Assembly: GCA_017436845.1 (NCBI GenBank)
Contig: JAFSCJ010000008.1
Location: 1-53,895 of the forward strand
Direction of reading: 5' to 3'
DNA: 53,895 nt
Source: Muribaculaceae bacterium
GTDB taxonomy: Bacteria > Bacteroidota > Bacteroidia > Bacteroidales > Muribaculaceae
The notes below the pieces were generated by a model. That model was not told the origin of the DNA, ran no database searches, and saw nothing but the letters and a program-made list of their open reading frames with translations. The position numbers and the translations under genes are program-made. Positions 29,381 through 37,725 of the stretch are shown here, in pieces. Every line of letters starts with the position of its first letter. The first letter of the stretch is position 1.

Positions 29381-31570
29381 TTATAAATCAATTTTCTTTT
29401 CTTTTTTCCTTTGTGTAAAATTCTTCTTCATGTGAATAAACTTGCGATACCATCCATGCACACGCATCCACAATGCTGATGGCGCTACATTCATATCGGT
29501 CGATAGAGGATCGACAAATGTTGTCAATGACACCTCTTCTCCAAATTGTTCCGGATACAATACAACAAGGTTATTTCGAGAAAAATATTTTTGTAAAAAT
29601 CCAGGCATGGCATCCATTTCGGGAGTAAATGACACCGATGTGCGACGCGCACTAACAACTATAAACAGGTCATCATCCAAGATGCGATTAGCAAGCAACA
29701 AGAAATCGTCCCACTCTTCAACATCGCGAAACTCGTTCCTTATATGGAAACGCTCCTTATATAGCACACCTCTGATAAGAGATTTCGTCTCGGGATGACA
29801 GCAGAAAATGATGCGACACCCCACTTCTCTTGCTATGTTTGCCACCTTTTTTACCCAACGACTAAAACCTGTCTCATATTGAGCCTTTGCAGGGACAAAT
29901 ACCACGATACGCGTTACAGTATTCAAAGGGATAAAGCAACGTGTAATAATGAGCATCTTATTGGTTGATTTCAATATATGGTCTATCTTCGAGCCAAGGA
30001 AACTATCAATAACAGTAGCTCGACGGTGCATTCCCAGGATCACTTCATCAATATCACGCTCTTCGATTGTGTTCAATATACCTGTAGCTGTACTCATATC
30101 GTATCGCTCAATCGGAGTAATTTGAGCATCAATACTTGCCGCCGACTTTTCAACTTGCTCGAGTGAGTTTCGCCCCAATGCGCGAGAATTTGCCGAGTTA
30201 TCATTGCGCACATGCAATGCAAAGATATTATTCTGTCCTGTCGCATTGCGCATAAATGAAGCTATCTCTATGAGAGGTTGGGCTGTTATGGGATTAGCTA
30301 TCGGGATTAACGTATTCACGATTTTTTGTTTTGGCGCATCAACTATTAACGAGTCCTCTTCTAACGTTTTAATTTTAATTCGAGAAGCCGCATTTGATGT
30401 TACGATAGGAGCAATAGCACATGTTACCAATATCATCAATACGGTACCATTCAAAATTGTCTCATCCATCATGCGATGTCCATCGGGCATTATCATATTG
30501 TAACCAATGGTTACAACGGCAAGAGCTACTGCTGTGTGAGCTGTCGATAATCCAAAAAGCATCTTGCGCTCATCTCCCTGCATGCGATATATCTTTTGAG
30601 TAATCCATGCTGCAATCCATTTACTTGCAATAGCAACAACAATCATGTTTAATGCCACCATGATTGTATCATAATTCCCTATCACTCTCACATTTATCAT
30701 CATTCCCACCCCAATAAGGAAATAAGGAATAAAGATTGCATTACCCACAAACTCTATGCGACTCATCAATGGAGAAGTATTTGGGATAAAACGATTTAAC
30801 ACAAGCCCGGCAAAGAAAGCGCCCAATACTGCTTCAAGACCTATTATCTGAGCAAACCATGATGCCAAGAACACAAGTGCCATCACATAAACAAACTGTG
30901 TTACTTTATCGCTATAGTTTTTGAAAAACCACCGTGTCAAACGTGGATAGACATACAATATTACCGCACAATATATCAATAATTCGCCCAACAACATGAG
31001 CAAATCAGACAATGCAAATTCTCCTGTCTTATGAATATTTACAGCGGCAGCAAGAACAAGCAATGAGCCAATAACTGCTATTATCGTTCCCACTATAGCA
31101 ATCATTACTGCCGGATTTTTTGTAATGCCAAAGCGGGCGACAACCGGATAGGCTATCAATGTGTGGGAAGCATACATTGACGCAAGCAATGTTGATGTTA
31201 CCCAATCTAATTTTAATAGATATACACTCGCTAATGTTCCCAATATCATTGGGGCAATGAACGTAAGAATTCCAAACAAAAATCCACGTTTGAGATTCAG
31301 TTTCAAGTGATACATATCTATCTCAATACCGGCAAGGAACATCAAATATAGCAATCCCACCTGCCCAAATATATCAAAGCTCGAGTCATCGGCAAGGACA
31401 TTAAAGCCAAATGGGCCGACAACTATTCCGGCAACGATAAGCCCTATTATATGAGGTATTTTTAAACGATTTAAAAGAATGGGAGCCAACAAAATGATAG
31501 CCAGCACGATAAAGAATATCAGCACCGGATTTGTTACCAACGGAGTTGTTGCACAAATTATCATCTTCAA
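29381..31570 (-). CDS. Kef-type cation:proton antiporter (CPA2) with C-terminal universal-stress-like domain
   Basis: The 729-residue protein has an N-terminal membrane domain (about residues 10-400, twelve or so helices; YLMFLAGIEIDMYHLKLNLK, GAFFAGLVLNRFIPN). The long cytoplasmic C-terminal region (about 430-700) contains two USP-like folds (IDEVILGMHRRATVIDSFLG; KVANIAREVGCRIIFCCHPE). The ends of the USP motif are degenerate. It likely exchanges Na+ or K+ for H+ in the inner membrane. No KTN/TrkA-N domain is visible, so control is different from E. coli Kef. It is the first gene of the unit with GntP and glycerate kinase (gaps of 12 and 10 bases). Confidence 0.88.
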   Translation of the reverse strand: MKMIICATTPLVTNPVLIFFIVLAIILLAPILLNRLKIPHIIGLIVAGIVVGPFGFNVLADDSSFDIFGQVGLLYLMFLAGIEIDMYHLKLNLKRGFLFGILTFIAPMILGTLASVYLLKLDWVTSTLLASMYASHTLIAYPVVARFGITKNPAVMIAIVGTIIAVIGSLLVLAAAVNIHKTGEFALSDLLMLLGELLIYCAVILYVYPRLTRWFFKNYSDKVTQFVYVMALVFLASWFAQIIGLEAVLGAFFAGLVLNRFIPNTSPLMSRIEFVGNAIFIPYFLIGVGMMINVRVIGNYDTIMVALNMIVVAIASKWIAAWITQKIYRMQGDERKMLFGLSTAHTAVALAVVTIGYNMIMPDGHRMMDETILNGTVLMILVTCAIAPIVTSNAASRIKIKTLEEDSLIVDAPKQKIVNTLIPIANPITAQPLIEIASFMRNATGQNNIFALHVRNDNSANSRALGRNSLEQVEKSAASIDAQITPIERYDMSTATGILNTIEERDIDEVILGMHRRATVIDSFLGSKIDHILKSTNKMLIITRCFIPLNTVTRIVVFVPAKAQYETGFSRWVKKVANIAREVGCRIIFCCHPETKSLIRGVLYKERFHIRNEFRDVEEWDDFLLLANRILDDDLFIVVSARRTSVSFTPEMDAMPGFLQKYFSRNNLVVLYPEQFGEEVSLTTFVDPLSTDMNVAPSALWMRVHGWYRKFIHMKKNFTQRKKEKKIDL

Positions 31571-31592
31571 TGGTATTGATTAATAGTCTCTA

Positions 31593-31600
31593 CAAAGGTA
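31593..31600 (-). promoter_or_regulatory. Antiporter operon promoter -7 element
   Basis: TACCTTTG on the minus strand matches TAnnTTTG 22 bases before the ATG, giving a leader of about 17 bases. No good -33 TTTG is visible because the asd terminator occupies that side. Confidence 0.5.
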
Positions 31601-31609
31601 ATGATTTTA

Positions 31610-31652
31610 TCGACCTTTTAAAAGAAAAACGCTCCGCAATTTGCAGAGCGTT
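31610..31652 (-). terminator. Terminator of asd
   Basis: A 7-base stem (31628-31634 with 31646-31652), partly extendable through the loop, is followed on the minus strand by TTTTTCTTTT. It lies 22 bases after the asd stop. Confidence 0.75.
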
Positions 31653-31673
31653 ATAACTTATGACGATTTATTA

Positions 31674-32681
31674 TCAAAATTTACCATGAGCAATCATGTA
31701 TTGAGCGATTTGAACAGCATTCAAAGCAGCCCCTTTCTTGATTTGGTCTCCTACGATCCAGAATGACAATCCATTTTCATTTGTTATATCCTTGCGCAAG
31801 CGTCCCACGTAAACAGGATTTTGATTGGCAATGAACAAAGGCATCGGGTACTCTTTGTTAGCAGGATTATCCATCATTACAATACCCTCTCCTTTTGTCA
31901 ACGCCTCGCGAGCTTGTTCAACCGAAATGGGTTGCTCAGTTTCCACCCACACAGATTCTGAGTGTGCACGCATAACAGGGACTCGCACACATGTTGCACT
32001 GACATCGAGGTCGGCATGCATGATTTTCTTTGTTTCATGATACATCTTCATCTCCTCTTTTGTATAGCCATTATCCATAAAGACATCTACATGAGGGATT
32101 ACGTTATATGCCAATTGGTATGCAAATTTTTCAACCGTAGGGTCTTCACCTCGTTCAATTTGACCATATTGTTTTACAAGCTCATCCATAGCCGCTGCTC
32201 CGGCTCCACTTGCTGCTTGGTAAGTAGCAACGTGTACACGCTTGATGGGAGATATATCATTGATGGGTTTCAATGCAACCACCATCTGAATTGTAGTACA
32301 GTTAGGATTGGCAATAATGTTGCGAGGAGTATTAAACGCGTCATCGCCATTTACTTCAGGCACTACCAATGGCACATCCTCATCCATGCGGAAAGCACTT
32401 GAGTTATCAATCATTATTGCGCCATGTTTAGTGATTGTTTCAGCATACTCTTTTGAGGTTCCTGCACCGGCAGATGTAAATGCGATGTCAACACCTTTGA
32501 AATCATCGTTATGTTTCAATTCTTTTACCGTAATTTCTTTTCCACGGAATGTATATGTGCGACCTGCACTACGGCTTGAGCCGAAGAGCAATAATTCATC
32601 TAATGGGAAATTTTGTTCTTCAAGAACACGTAAAAATTCTTGACCAACGGCGCCACTTGCGCCAACAATAGCTACTTTCAT
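31674..32681 (-). CDS. asd: Aspartate-semialdehyde dehydrogenase
   Basis: Asd makes aspartate semialdehyde from aspartyl phosphate with NADPH, the branch to lysine/diaminopimelate, threonine and methionine. The 335 residues have the dinucleotide motif [20 protein letters not shown], the catalytic Cys in [19 protein letters not shown], and the His region [16 protein letters not shown]. It is transcribed alone from a TATCTTTG element and ends at a clear terminator. Confidence 0.96.
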   Translation of the reverse strand: MKVAIVGASGAVGQEFLRVLEEQNFPLDELLLFGSSRSAGRTYTFRGKEITVKELKHNDDFKGVDIAFTSAGAGTSKEYAETITKHGAIMIDNSSAFRMDEDVPLVVPEVNGDDAFNTPRNIIANPNCTTIQMVVALKPINDISPIKRVHVATYQAASGAGAAAMDELVKQYGQIERGEDPTVEKFAYQLAYNVIPHVDVFMDNGYTKEEMKMYHETKKIMHADLDVSATCVRVPVMRAHSESVWVETEQPISVEQAREALTKGEGIVMMDNPANKEYPMPLFIANQNPVYVGRLRKDITNENGLSFWIVGDQIKKGAALNAVQIAQYMIAHGKF

Positions 32682-32706
32682 GTCTTATTTGTTGAAATTT
32701 TGAGCG

Positions 32707-32714
32707 CAAAGATA
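32707..32714 (-). promoter_or_regulatory. asd promoter -7 element
   Basis: TATCTTTG on the minus strand, about 26 bases before the asd ATG, separates asd from the upstream prfB-argB pair. No -33 TTTG is found at 19-21 bases. Confidence 0.5.
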
Positions 32715-32754
32715 ACATTTTTCCATCAAATCACGCTAAAATGTTTCAAAAATT

Positions 32755-33528
32755 TTATTTTAGATGCGTTCCAAGCGCTAAATTGCCAATAGAAGACGCT
32801 TTGGTTATGATAACTTCTGACACACCCGATTCTATAGCATCAAAAGCATTGTCAAGTTTAGGTATCATACCTCCCGAGACAATTCCTTGTTCTTTCAATT
32901 GTGCATAGCTTGCACTGTCAATCTCAGAAATTACCGAGTCATCATCATTTTCATCTCTCAAAACTCCATTTTTCTCAAAACAAAAAACTAGATGCACATC
33001 AAAATACTCAGCCAAGCCCTTTGCTGTTTCACCTGCCATAGTATCAGCATTAGTATTCAACAAAGAGCCTTTGCCATCATGGGTAAGTGGAGCGATAACA
33101 GGCACTACTCCTGAACGCACAAGCGATGCAATAGCCTCGCCATTCACCTCTTTAACATCCCCTACGAAACCATAATCTACAGTTTTAACAGGGCGACGAT
33201 CACTGCGAATGATATTCATGTCGGCACCAGTCATTCCAAGAGCATCCACACCAAGTCCTTGCAATCCTGCTACTATATTCTTGTTCACAAGACCTCCATA
33301 AACCATAGTTACCACTTGCAACATCTCAGCATCGGTAACACGACGACCGTCAATCATCTTAGTTTCTACACCAAGCGATGCAGCTACCTTTGTTGCTGAA
33401 CGACCGCCGCCATGCACGAGCAATTTAAAACCGTCAATAGAAGCAAAATCGCGCAACAAAGCAGCAAGTGTATCAGGCTCCTCAACGATTTTTCCGCCTA
33501 CTTTTACTATCGTTAATCTATCTTTCAT
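32755..33528 (-). CDS. argB: Acetylglutamate kinase (N-acyl-glutamate kinase)
   Basis: The 257-residue amino-acid kinase has KVGGKIVE at the N terminus, LVHGGGRSATKVA (phosphate loop) and GGMIPKLDNAFDAIESGVSE near the C terminus. It phosphorylates N-acylglutamate in arginine biosynthesis. In Bacteroides fragilis the intermediates are succinylated rather than acetylated, so the true substrate here may be N-succinylglutamate; that is inference from related species. The gene starts 3 bases after prfB and is probably co-transcribed with it. Confidence 0.93.
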   Translation of the reverse strand: MKDRLTIVKVGGKIVEEPDTLAALLRDFASIDGFKLLVHGGGRSATKVAASLGVETKMIDGRRVTDAEMLQVVTMVYGGLVNKNIVAGLQGLGVDALGMTGADMNIIRSDRRPVKTVDYGFVGDVKEVNGEAIASLVRSGVVPVIAPLTHDGKGSLLNTNADTMAGETAKGLAEYFDVHLVFCFEKNGVLRDENDDDSVISEIDSASYAQLKEQGIVSGGMIPKLDNAFDAIESGVSEVIITKASSIGNLALGTHLK

Positions 33529-33531
33529 TTT

Positions 33532-34648
33532 TTAATCGTTTGTATCAGAGAACTCCATCAAATAAGCCTTAATAAAATCATCTAAATCTCCATCCATCAC
33601 TCCGTTTACGTCTGATGTCTGGTAGTTGGTGCGATGGTCTTTTACACGGCGGTCATCAAACACATAACTGCGTATTTGTGAGCCCCATTCGATTTTCATC
33701 TTACCGGCCTCTATCTTAGCTTGTTCTTGCATGCGATGTTGCAACTCTTTATCATAAAGGATTGAGCGCAATTGACGCAACGCATTTTCCTTATTTTTAG
33801 GTTGGTCGCGAGTTTCTGTATTTTCAATAAGAATTTCTTCCTTCTCGCCTGTATAAGGGTCGGTAAATTGGTAACGAAGACGCACTCCCGATTCCACTTT
33901 ATTCACATTCTGTCCTCCGGCACCTCCACTGCGGAAAGTGTCCCACGACAACAATGCCTGTTCAACCTTAACCTCTATTGTATCATCAACAAGTGGTGTT
34001 ACAAACACCGATGCAAACGAGGTCATGCGCTTACCTTGTGCATTATACGGAGACACACGCACAAGACGATGCACTCCATTTTCACTCTTCAGATAACCAT
34101 AGGCAAAATCGCCCTCAACATTTATCGTTGTTGATTTGATACCGGCTTCATCACCTTCAAGCAAGTTGGCAATAGATGTTTTGTAGCCATGAGATTCACA
34201 CCAACGCAAGTACATGCGCATCAACATTGATGCCCAGTCTTGACTTTCGGTGCCACCTGCTCCGGAATTAATCTTAAGCACAACGCCCATTTTGTCCTCT
34301 TCGCGACGCAACATATTGCGCAACTCAAGGTTTTCAATTTTAGCAATGGCATCGGCATAAAGCGTGTCAATATCTGACTCTTCAACAAGCCCCTCTTTGA
34401 GGAAATCCCATGCTATTGATAGCTCATCAACAGCCTTTTCCACTTCGGAATATCCCTCAATCCATTGTTGAAGATCTTTGATTTTTTTCATTTGGATTTG
34501 CGCTTCCTTGGGGTGTTCCCAAAAATCGGGTACATGAGTGCGCAACTCCTCTTCTTCTACTTCTATTTTCTTACTATCGATGTCAAAGATACCTCCTCAA
34601 CGCGAGCTTGCGTTCAACGGTCTCTTTTAGCTGTTCCTGTGTAATCAT
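33532..34648 (-). CDS. prfB: Peptide chain release factor 2, programmed +1 frameshift
   Basis: RF2 ends translation at UGA and UAA. Translation starts at the ATG ending at 34646 with MITQEQLKETVERKLALRRY and reaches CTT TGA C. The T of this TGA (base 34585) is skipped, so the ribosome continues as CTT GAC into DIDSKKIEVEEEELRTHVPD. An internal AGGAGG lies three bases before CTT, exactly as in E. coli prfB. After the shift the protein has GGAGGQNVNKVESGVRLRY (GGQ loop); the total is about 371 residues. The codon-recognition SPF-type region is within ANLLEGDEAGIKSTTINVEG and later. A frame that begins at 34545 would lack the N terminus. Confidence 0.95.
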
Positions 34649-34696
34649 AATTTTACTTACGGGAATTTATGAGTTTCTAATAATTTAATTTGACTG

Positions 34697-34704
34697 CAAA
34701 ATTA
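34697..34704 (-). promoter_or_regulatory. prfB promoter -7 element
   Basis: TAATTTTG on the minus strand, about 49 bases before the prfB ATG. It shares the 111-base intergenic region with the divergent M20 gene. Confidence 0.5.
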
Positions 34705-34747
34705 CTCATTTTTGTCCACAATCTCAGCCAACTATCAATTAAATGTG

Positions 34748-34755
34748 TAACTTTG
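34748..34755 (+). promoter_or_regulatory. Promoter -7 element directly before the M20 gene
   Basis: TAACTTTG ends only four bases before the ATG at 34760. With the usual distance from -7 element to start site, transcription would begin at or very near the start codon, giving a leaderless mRNA. No -33 TTTG is at the right spacing. Confidence 0.5.
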
Positions 34756-34759
34756 CGAC

Positions 34760-35827
34760 ATGGATATAGACGAATTATATTATCAAGCCATAGATTTACT
34801 CAAAGAGTTAATAGCGACTCCATCTATCAGTCGCGAGGAAAACAATGCTGCTGACATCATCGAGCGTTTCTTCTTCGACAATGGAGCCACACCTCATCGC
34901 CATGGCAATAATGTGTGGTGTATCGCTAATGATTTTGACGAAAGCCTCCCTACGCTTTTGCTGAATTCACACATCGATACTGTCAAACCGGCATCGGGGT
35001 GGACATGCGATCCATTCTCTCCCAACGTTGATGAAAATGGCAAACTATATGGGCTTGGTAGCAACGATGCCGGAGCATCACTTGTTTCCTTGATTGCCAC
35101 ATTCCTGTATCTAAACAATCGCAAACGCAGTTACAATCTCATAATGTTGGCATCTTGTGAAGAGGAGGTCAGCGGAAAGAATGGCATAGAGGTGGCATTA
35201 CCTTTATTATCCCCCATTTCTGTTGCCATTGTTGGCGAGCCAACTAATATGCAACCGGCCATTGCCGAAAAAGGGCTCATGGTACTTGATGGCATCATCA
35301 CCGGAGTATCGGGACACGCTGCTCGCAACGAAGGGGTTAACGCAATATATAACGCGCTACCCATTATTGAAACATTGCGCACATTGCAATTCCCTAAAGC
35401 GTCTCCCTCTCTCGGTCCGGTAAAAATCTCTGTAACACAGATCGAGGCAGGGACTCAGCACAATGTTGTTCCTGATTGTTGCAAAATCGTGGTTGATGTG
35501 CGCACCACCGATGCATATAGCAACATTGAAACGCTTGAACTAATACGCCAAGCCGTTCCTGACTGCGAACTCACTCCTCGCTCTACTCGTCTAAATCCAT
35601 CGGCAATATCTATAGAGCACCCCTTAATTAAGCGATTGGAACTTATGGGAGCAGAACCATTTGGCTCCCCCACATTGAGTGACCAAGCATTGATGTCGTG
35701 GCAATCGGTGAAACTCGGTCCGGGACAATCCTCTCGCTCGCACACCGCCGACGAATTTATCTACCTCGATGAAATAAGAAATGCCATCGAGACCTACATC
35801 AAGCTCCTCGACGGCATCAATTTATAA
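34760..35827 (+). CDS. M20 family metallohydrolase, probable acylornithine deacylase
   Basis: The 355-residue protein has the di-zinc M20 ligands: His and Asp in LNSHIDTVKP, Asp in LGSNDAGASLVSL, Glu pair in ASCEEEVSGKNGIE, Asp/Glu region VGEPTNMQPA, and His in SSRSHTADEFI. The lid/dimerization domain (about 165-280) starts with VLDGIITGVSGHAARNEGVN. It fits ArgE/DapE enzymes, and its nearness to argB supports the last deacylation to ornithine, perhaps from N-succinyl-ornithine. DapE remains an alternative. The stop is 5 bases from the convergent TolC-family gene. Confidence 0.85.
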   Translation: MDIDELYYQAIDLLKELIATPSISREENNAADIIERFFFDNGATPHRHGNNVWCIANDFDESLPTLLLNSHIDTVKPASGWTCDPFSPNVDENGKLYGLGSNDAGASLVSLIATFLYLNNRKRSYNLIMLASCEEEVSGKNGIEVALPLLSPISVAIVGEPTNMQPAIAEKGLMVLDGIITGVSGHAARNEGVNAIYNALPIIETLRTLQFPKASPSLGPVKISVTQIEAGTQHNVVPDCCKIVVDVRTTDAYSNIETLELIRQAVPDCELTPRSTRLNPSAISIEHPLIKRLELMGAEPFGSPTLSDQALMSWQSVKLGPGQSSRSHTADEFIYLDEIRNAIETYIKLLDGINL

Positions 35828-35832
35828 TTCAT

Positions 35833-37272
35833 TTAGTACAATGCACCTCCTCCTAATGCTTTATACAACGTTATGCGTTGCGTATAATAGCTGATAAGTG
35901 CATCAGATAAGTCCAAACGAGTCTGCAACAATTGACCTTGTGCAGCAAGCACATCAATATAGTCAGTTCTTCCAGTTCGGTTAAGTTGACGGCTATATGT
36001 ATAAGCTTTAAACAATGAGTCATATCGCTTGGACAAAGACACAAATATCTCTCTATCGGTTTTATATCCCATCAATGCATTAGACACTTCAACACATGCC
36101 GATAACACAGTCTGCTGAAATTCAGCTACCTTCTGATTACTTGACAGTTCCCGCACCCGCTTCTCTCTTGTCAATTCCCCTTTTCTAAAAACAGGTTGTG
36201 TCAATCCTGCAAACAAATTATATATTATAGACGTTGAAAAATCGTTCCACGAGCCATTAAGATTTTCTTCTGTCGCGATATTAGCTCTCAAGGTCAATTT
36301 TGGATACAAAGAAGCTTTTGCGACATCCTTCATTGAGTATTCCTCAATAATAGCATATTCTGCTGCCATTACATCGGGGCGAAAACGGATTAAATCCGAC
36401 GGAACTCCGATAGATATTGTATCACTCCATTCTTCACCAAACATTATTGTATCAAGTGATGAACGCTCAATTTCTCCCTCACTTCGACTAAGCAATAAAT
36501 TTATGGCATTTTCCGTAACAAAAATTTCTTTCTCTATTTTTGGTCTGATAGATTTTGCCTTATACAACTCAGCCTTCGCTTGCTCAATAGCAATTGTTCC
36601 TCTACTTACTGTTCTTGATAAAAAAACCGCGTTTTCATCATTATTTGAATGGGATTTATATCTATACTCCAAATCTGCCAAATATATTTCATCAACCTCA
36701 ATCATTTCATCTATTGCCTTTAACTTGGCATCTAATCCCACCAGCTTATAATACAATGATGCAACATTCGCGATCAAAGAAACTTTAACACCTTGCATTA
36801 TTGACTGTTCTTTCATCAAGGCTGCATATTTTGCTTTTTTCATGCCACGCAATTTCCCCCATAAATCAATCTCCCAATCAGTTACAGCCAATCCCACTCC
36901 ATGAGTATTATAAGGATAATCCACTCTGCTTATTTTTGCTTGATCTTGATACAAATTGAGGTTTATATTTGGGAAAAAGTCACCTTTACTTCGTTTTACA
37001 TATTCATTTGCCTTCTCTACCTGTAAAATTGTATTATGTAACAAATTGTTTCTCATCAATGCCGAATCTATCAAATTGCGCAAATTATTATCAGAATAAT
37101 AATCTTGCCACAATGTATTAGCAACGACAGAATCCTCATTGATTACATGTAAACTATCAGGCTTTCTATATTCAGTTATTTTTATTTCTGAAATAGTTTT
37201 ATCATAAGAATTAAACGAGCATCCAACTGACAACAATGTCAATATCATAAATGCGCAAAATATCCCTTTCAT
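35833..37272 (-). CDS. TolC family outer-membrane efflux lipoprotein
   Basis: The 479-residue protein starts with a lipoprotein signal (MKGIFCAFMILTLLSVGCSF, Cys18). It then shows the NodT/OprM-type duplicated coiled-coil pattern, with EIDLWGKLRGMKKAKYAALM, FRPDVMAAEYAIIEEYSMKD and TRPVFRKGEL-like GLTQPVFRKGELTREKRVR. It should trimerize as the outer-membrane exit duct of an RND or MFS efflux pump. No pump or periplasmic adaptor gene is present in the window, so it is an orphan that must partner elsewhere. It has its own -7 element (37297-37304). Confidence 0.9.
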   Translation of the reverse strand: MKGIFCAFMILTLLSVGCSFNSYDKTISEIKITEYRKPDSLHVINEDSVVANTLWQDYYSDNNLRNLIDSALMRNNLLHNTILQVEKANEYVKRSKGDFFPNINLNLYQDQAKISRVDYPYNTHGVGLAVTDWEIDLWGKLRGMKKAKYAALMKEQSIMQGVKVSLIANVASLYYKLVGLDAKLKAIDEMIEVDEIYLADLEYRYKSHSNNDENAVFLSRTVSRGTIAIEQAKAELYKAKSIRPKIEKEIFVTENAINLLLSRSEGEIERSSLDTIMFGEEWSDTISIGVPSDLIRFRPDVMAAEYAIIEEYSMKDVAKASLYPKLTLRANIATEENLNGSWNDFSTSIIYNLFAGLTQPVFRKGELTREKRVRELSSNQKVAEFQQTVLSACVEVSNALMGYKTDREIFVSLSKRYDSLFKAYTYSRQLNRTGRTDYIDVLAAQGQLLQTRLDLSDALISYYTQRITLYKALGGGALY

Positions 37273-37296
37273 CTATACATTCACAAATAATGCCCG

Positions 37297-37304
37297 CAAA
37301 ATTA
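37297..37304 (-). promoter_or_regulatory. Promoter -7 element of the TolC-family gene
   Basis: TAATTTTG on the minus strand, 25 bases before the ATG. The stretch 37305-37428 further upstream is AT-rich with no other feature. Confidence 0.4.
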
Positions 37305-37428
37305 GCAAATTCATAGAATTAAAGACTCTCCTCTAATTATTTATTCCACTTTTTTAACAGTCCAAATAGGCTATTTTTTGCTGCCGATGAATTTATGCCC
37401 ACAACGAAGAAAATTTCAAATAAATCAA

Positions 37429-37725
37429 CTAAATAAAAAGTATTTGAGCCCATAATGGAATATCTTCTAAATATCTTTTTTCATGATTTCCATTTGTTAA
37501 ACGAAATAATAACGTTGCTTCTTCTCCGTCGATAGAATTATCATAAACATACAATCTGTCAACAATCGAAGAAACTGATTTACAATTTTCAATTGATTTA
37601 TAATATCTTGAAACTATCTTAGCGATAGGCACATCATGTCCCCCTTTCATAACTCTATCTGCTATTCGTGAAGCATTAATTTTAGGGCTCTCTGTTGATA
37701 TAAAAAAAATAAATTTATTCTTTTT
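37429..37725 (-). pseudogene. C-terminal remnant of a zeta-toxin-like (predicted ABC-type) ATPase
   Basis: About 100 residues (FIFFISTESPKINASRIADR, VMKGGHDVPIAKIVSRYYKS, IVDRLYVYDNSIDG) match the C-terminal half of zeta-toxin/COG4185 kinases. In that family this part holds the lid arginines and the GGHxVPxxKIxxRY motif. The P-loop (GxxGxGKST) and the N-terminal half are missing. The open frame runs on to 37782 but there only shadows the TonB-like barrel gene, whose stop overlaps its first codons. So it is a truncated remnant, not a working toxin. No antitoxin is seen next to it. Confidence 0.75.

Noticed and set aside
33532..34545. prfB starting at a TTG within the post-shift frame
   Set aside because: It would lack the N-terminal part, and the ATG plus frameshift signal upstream explains the full protein.
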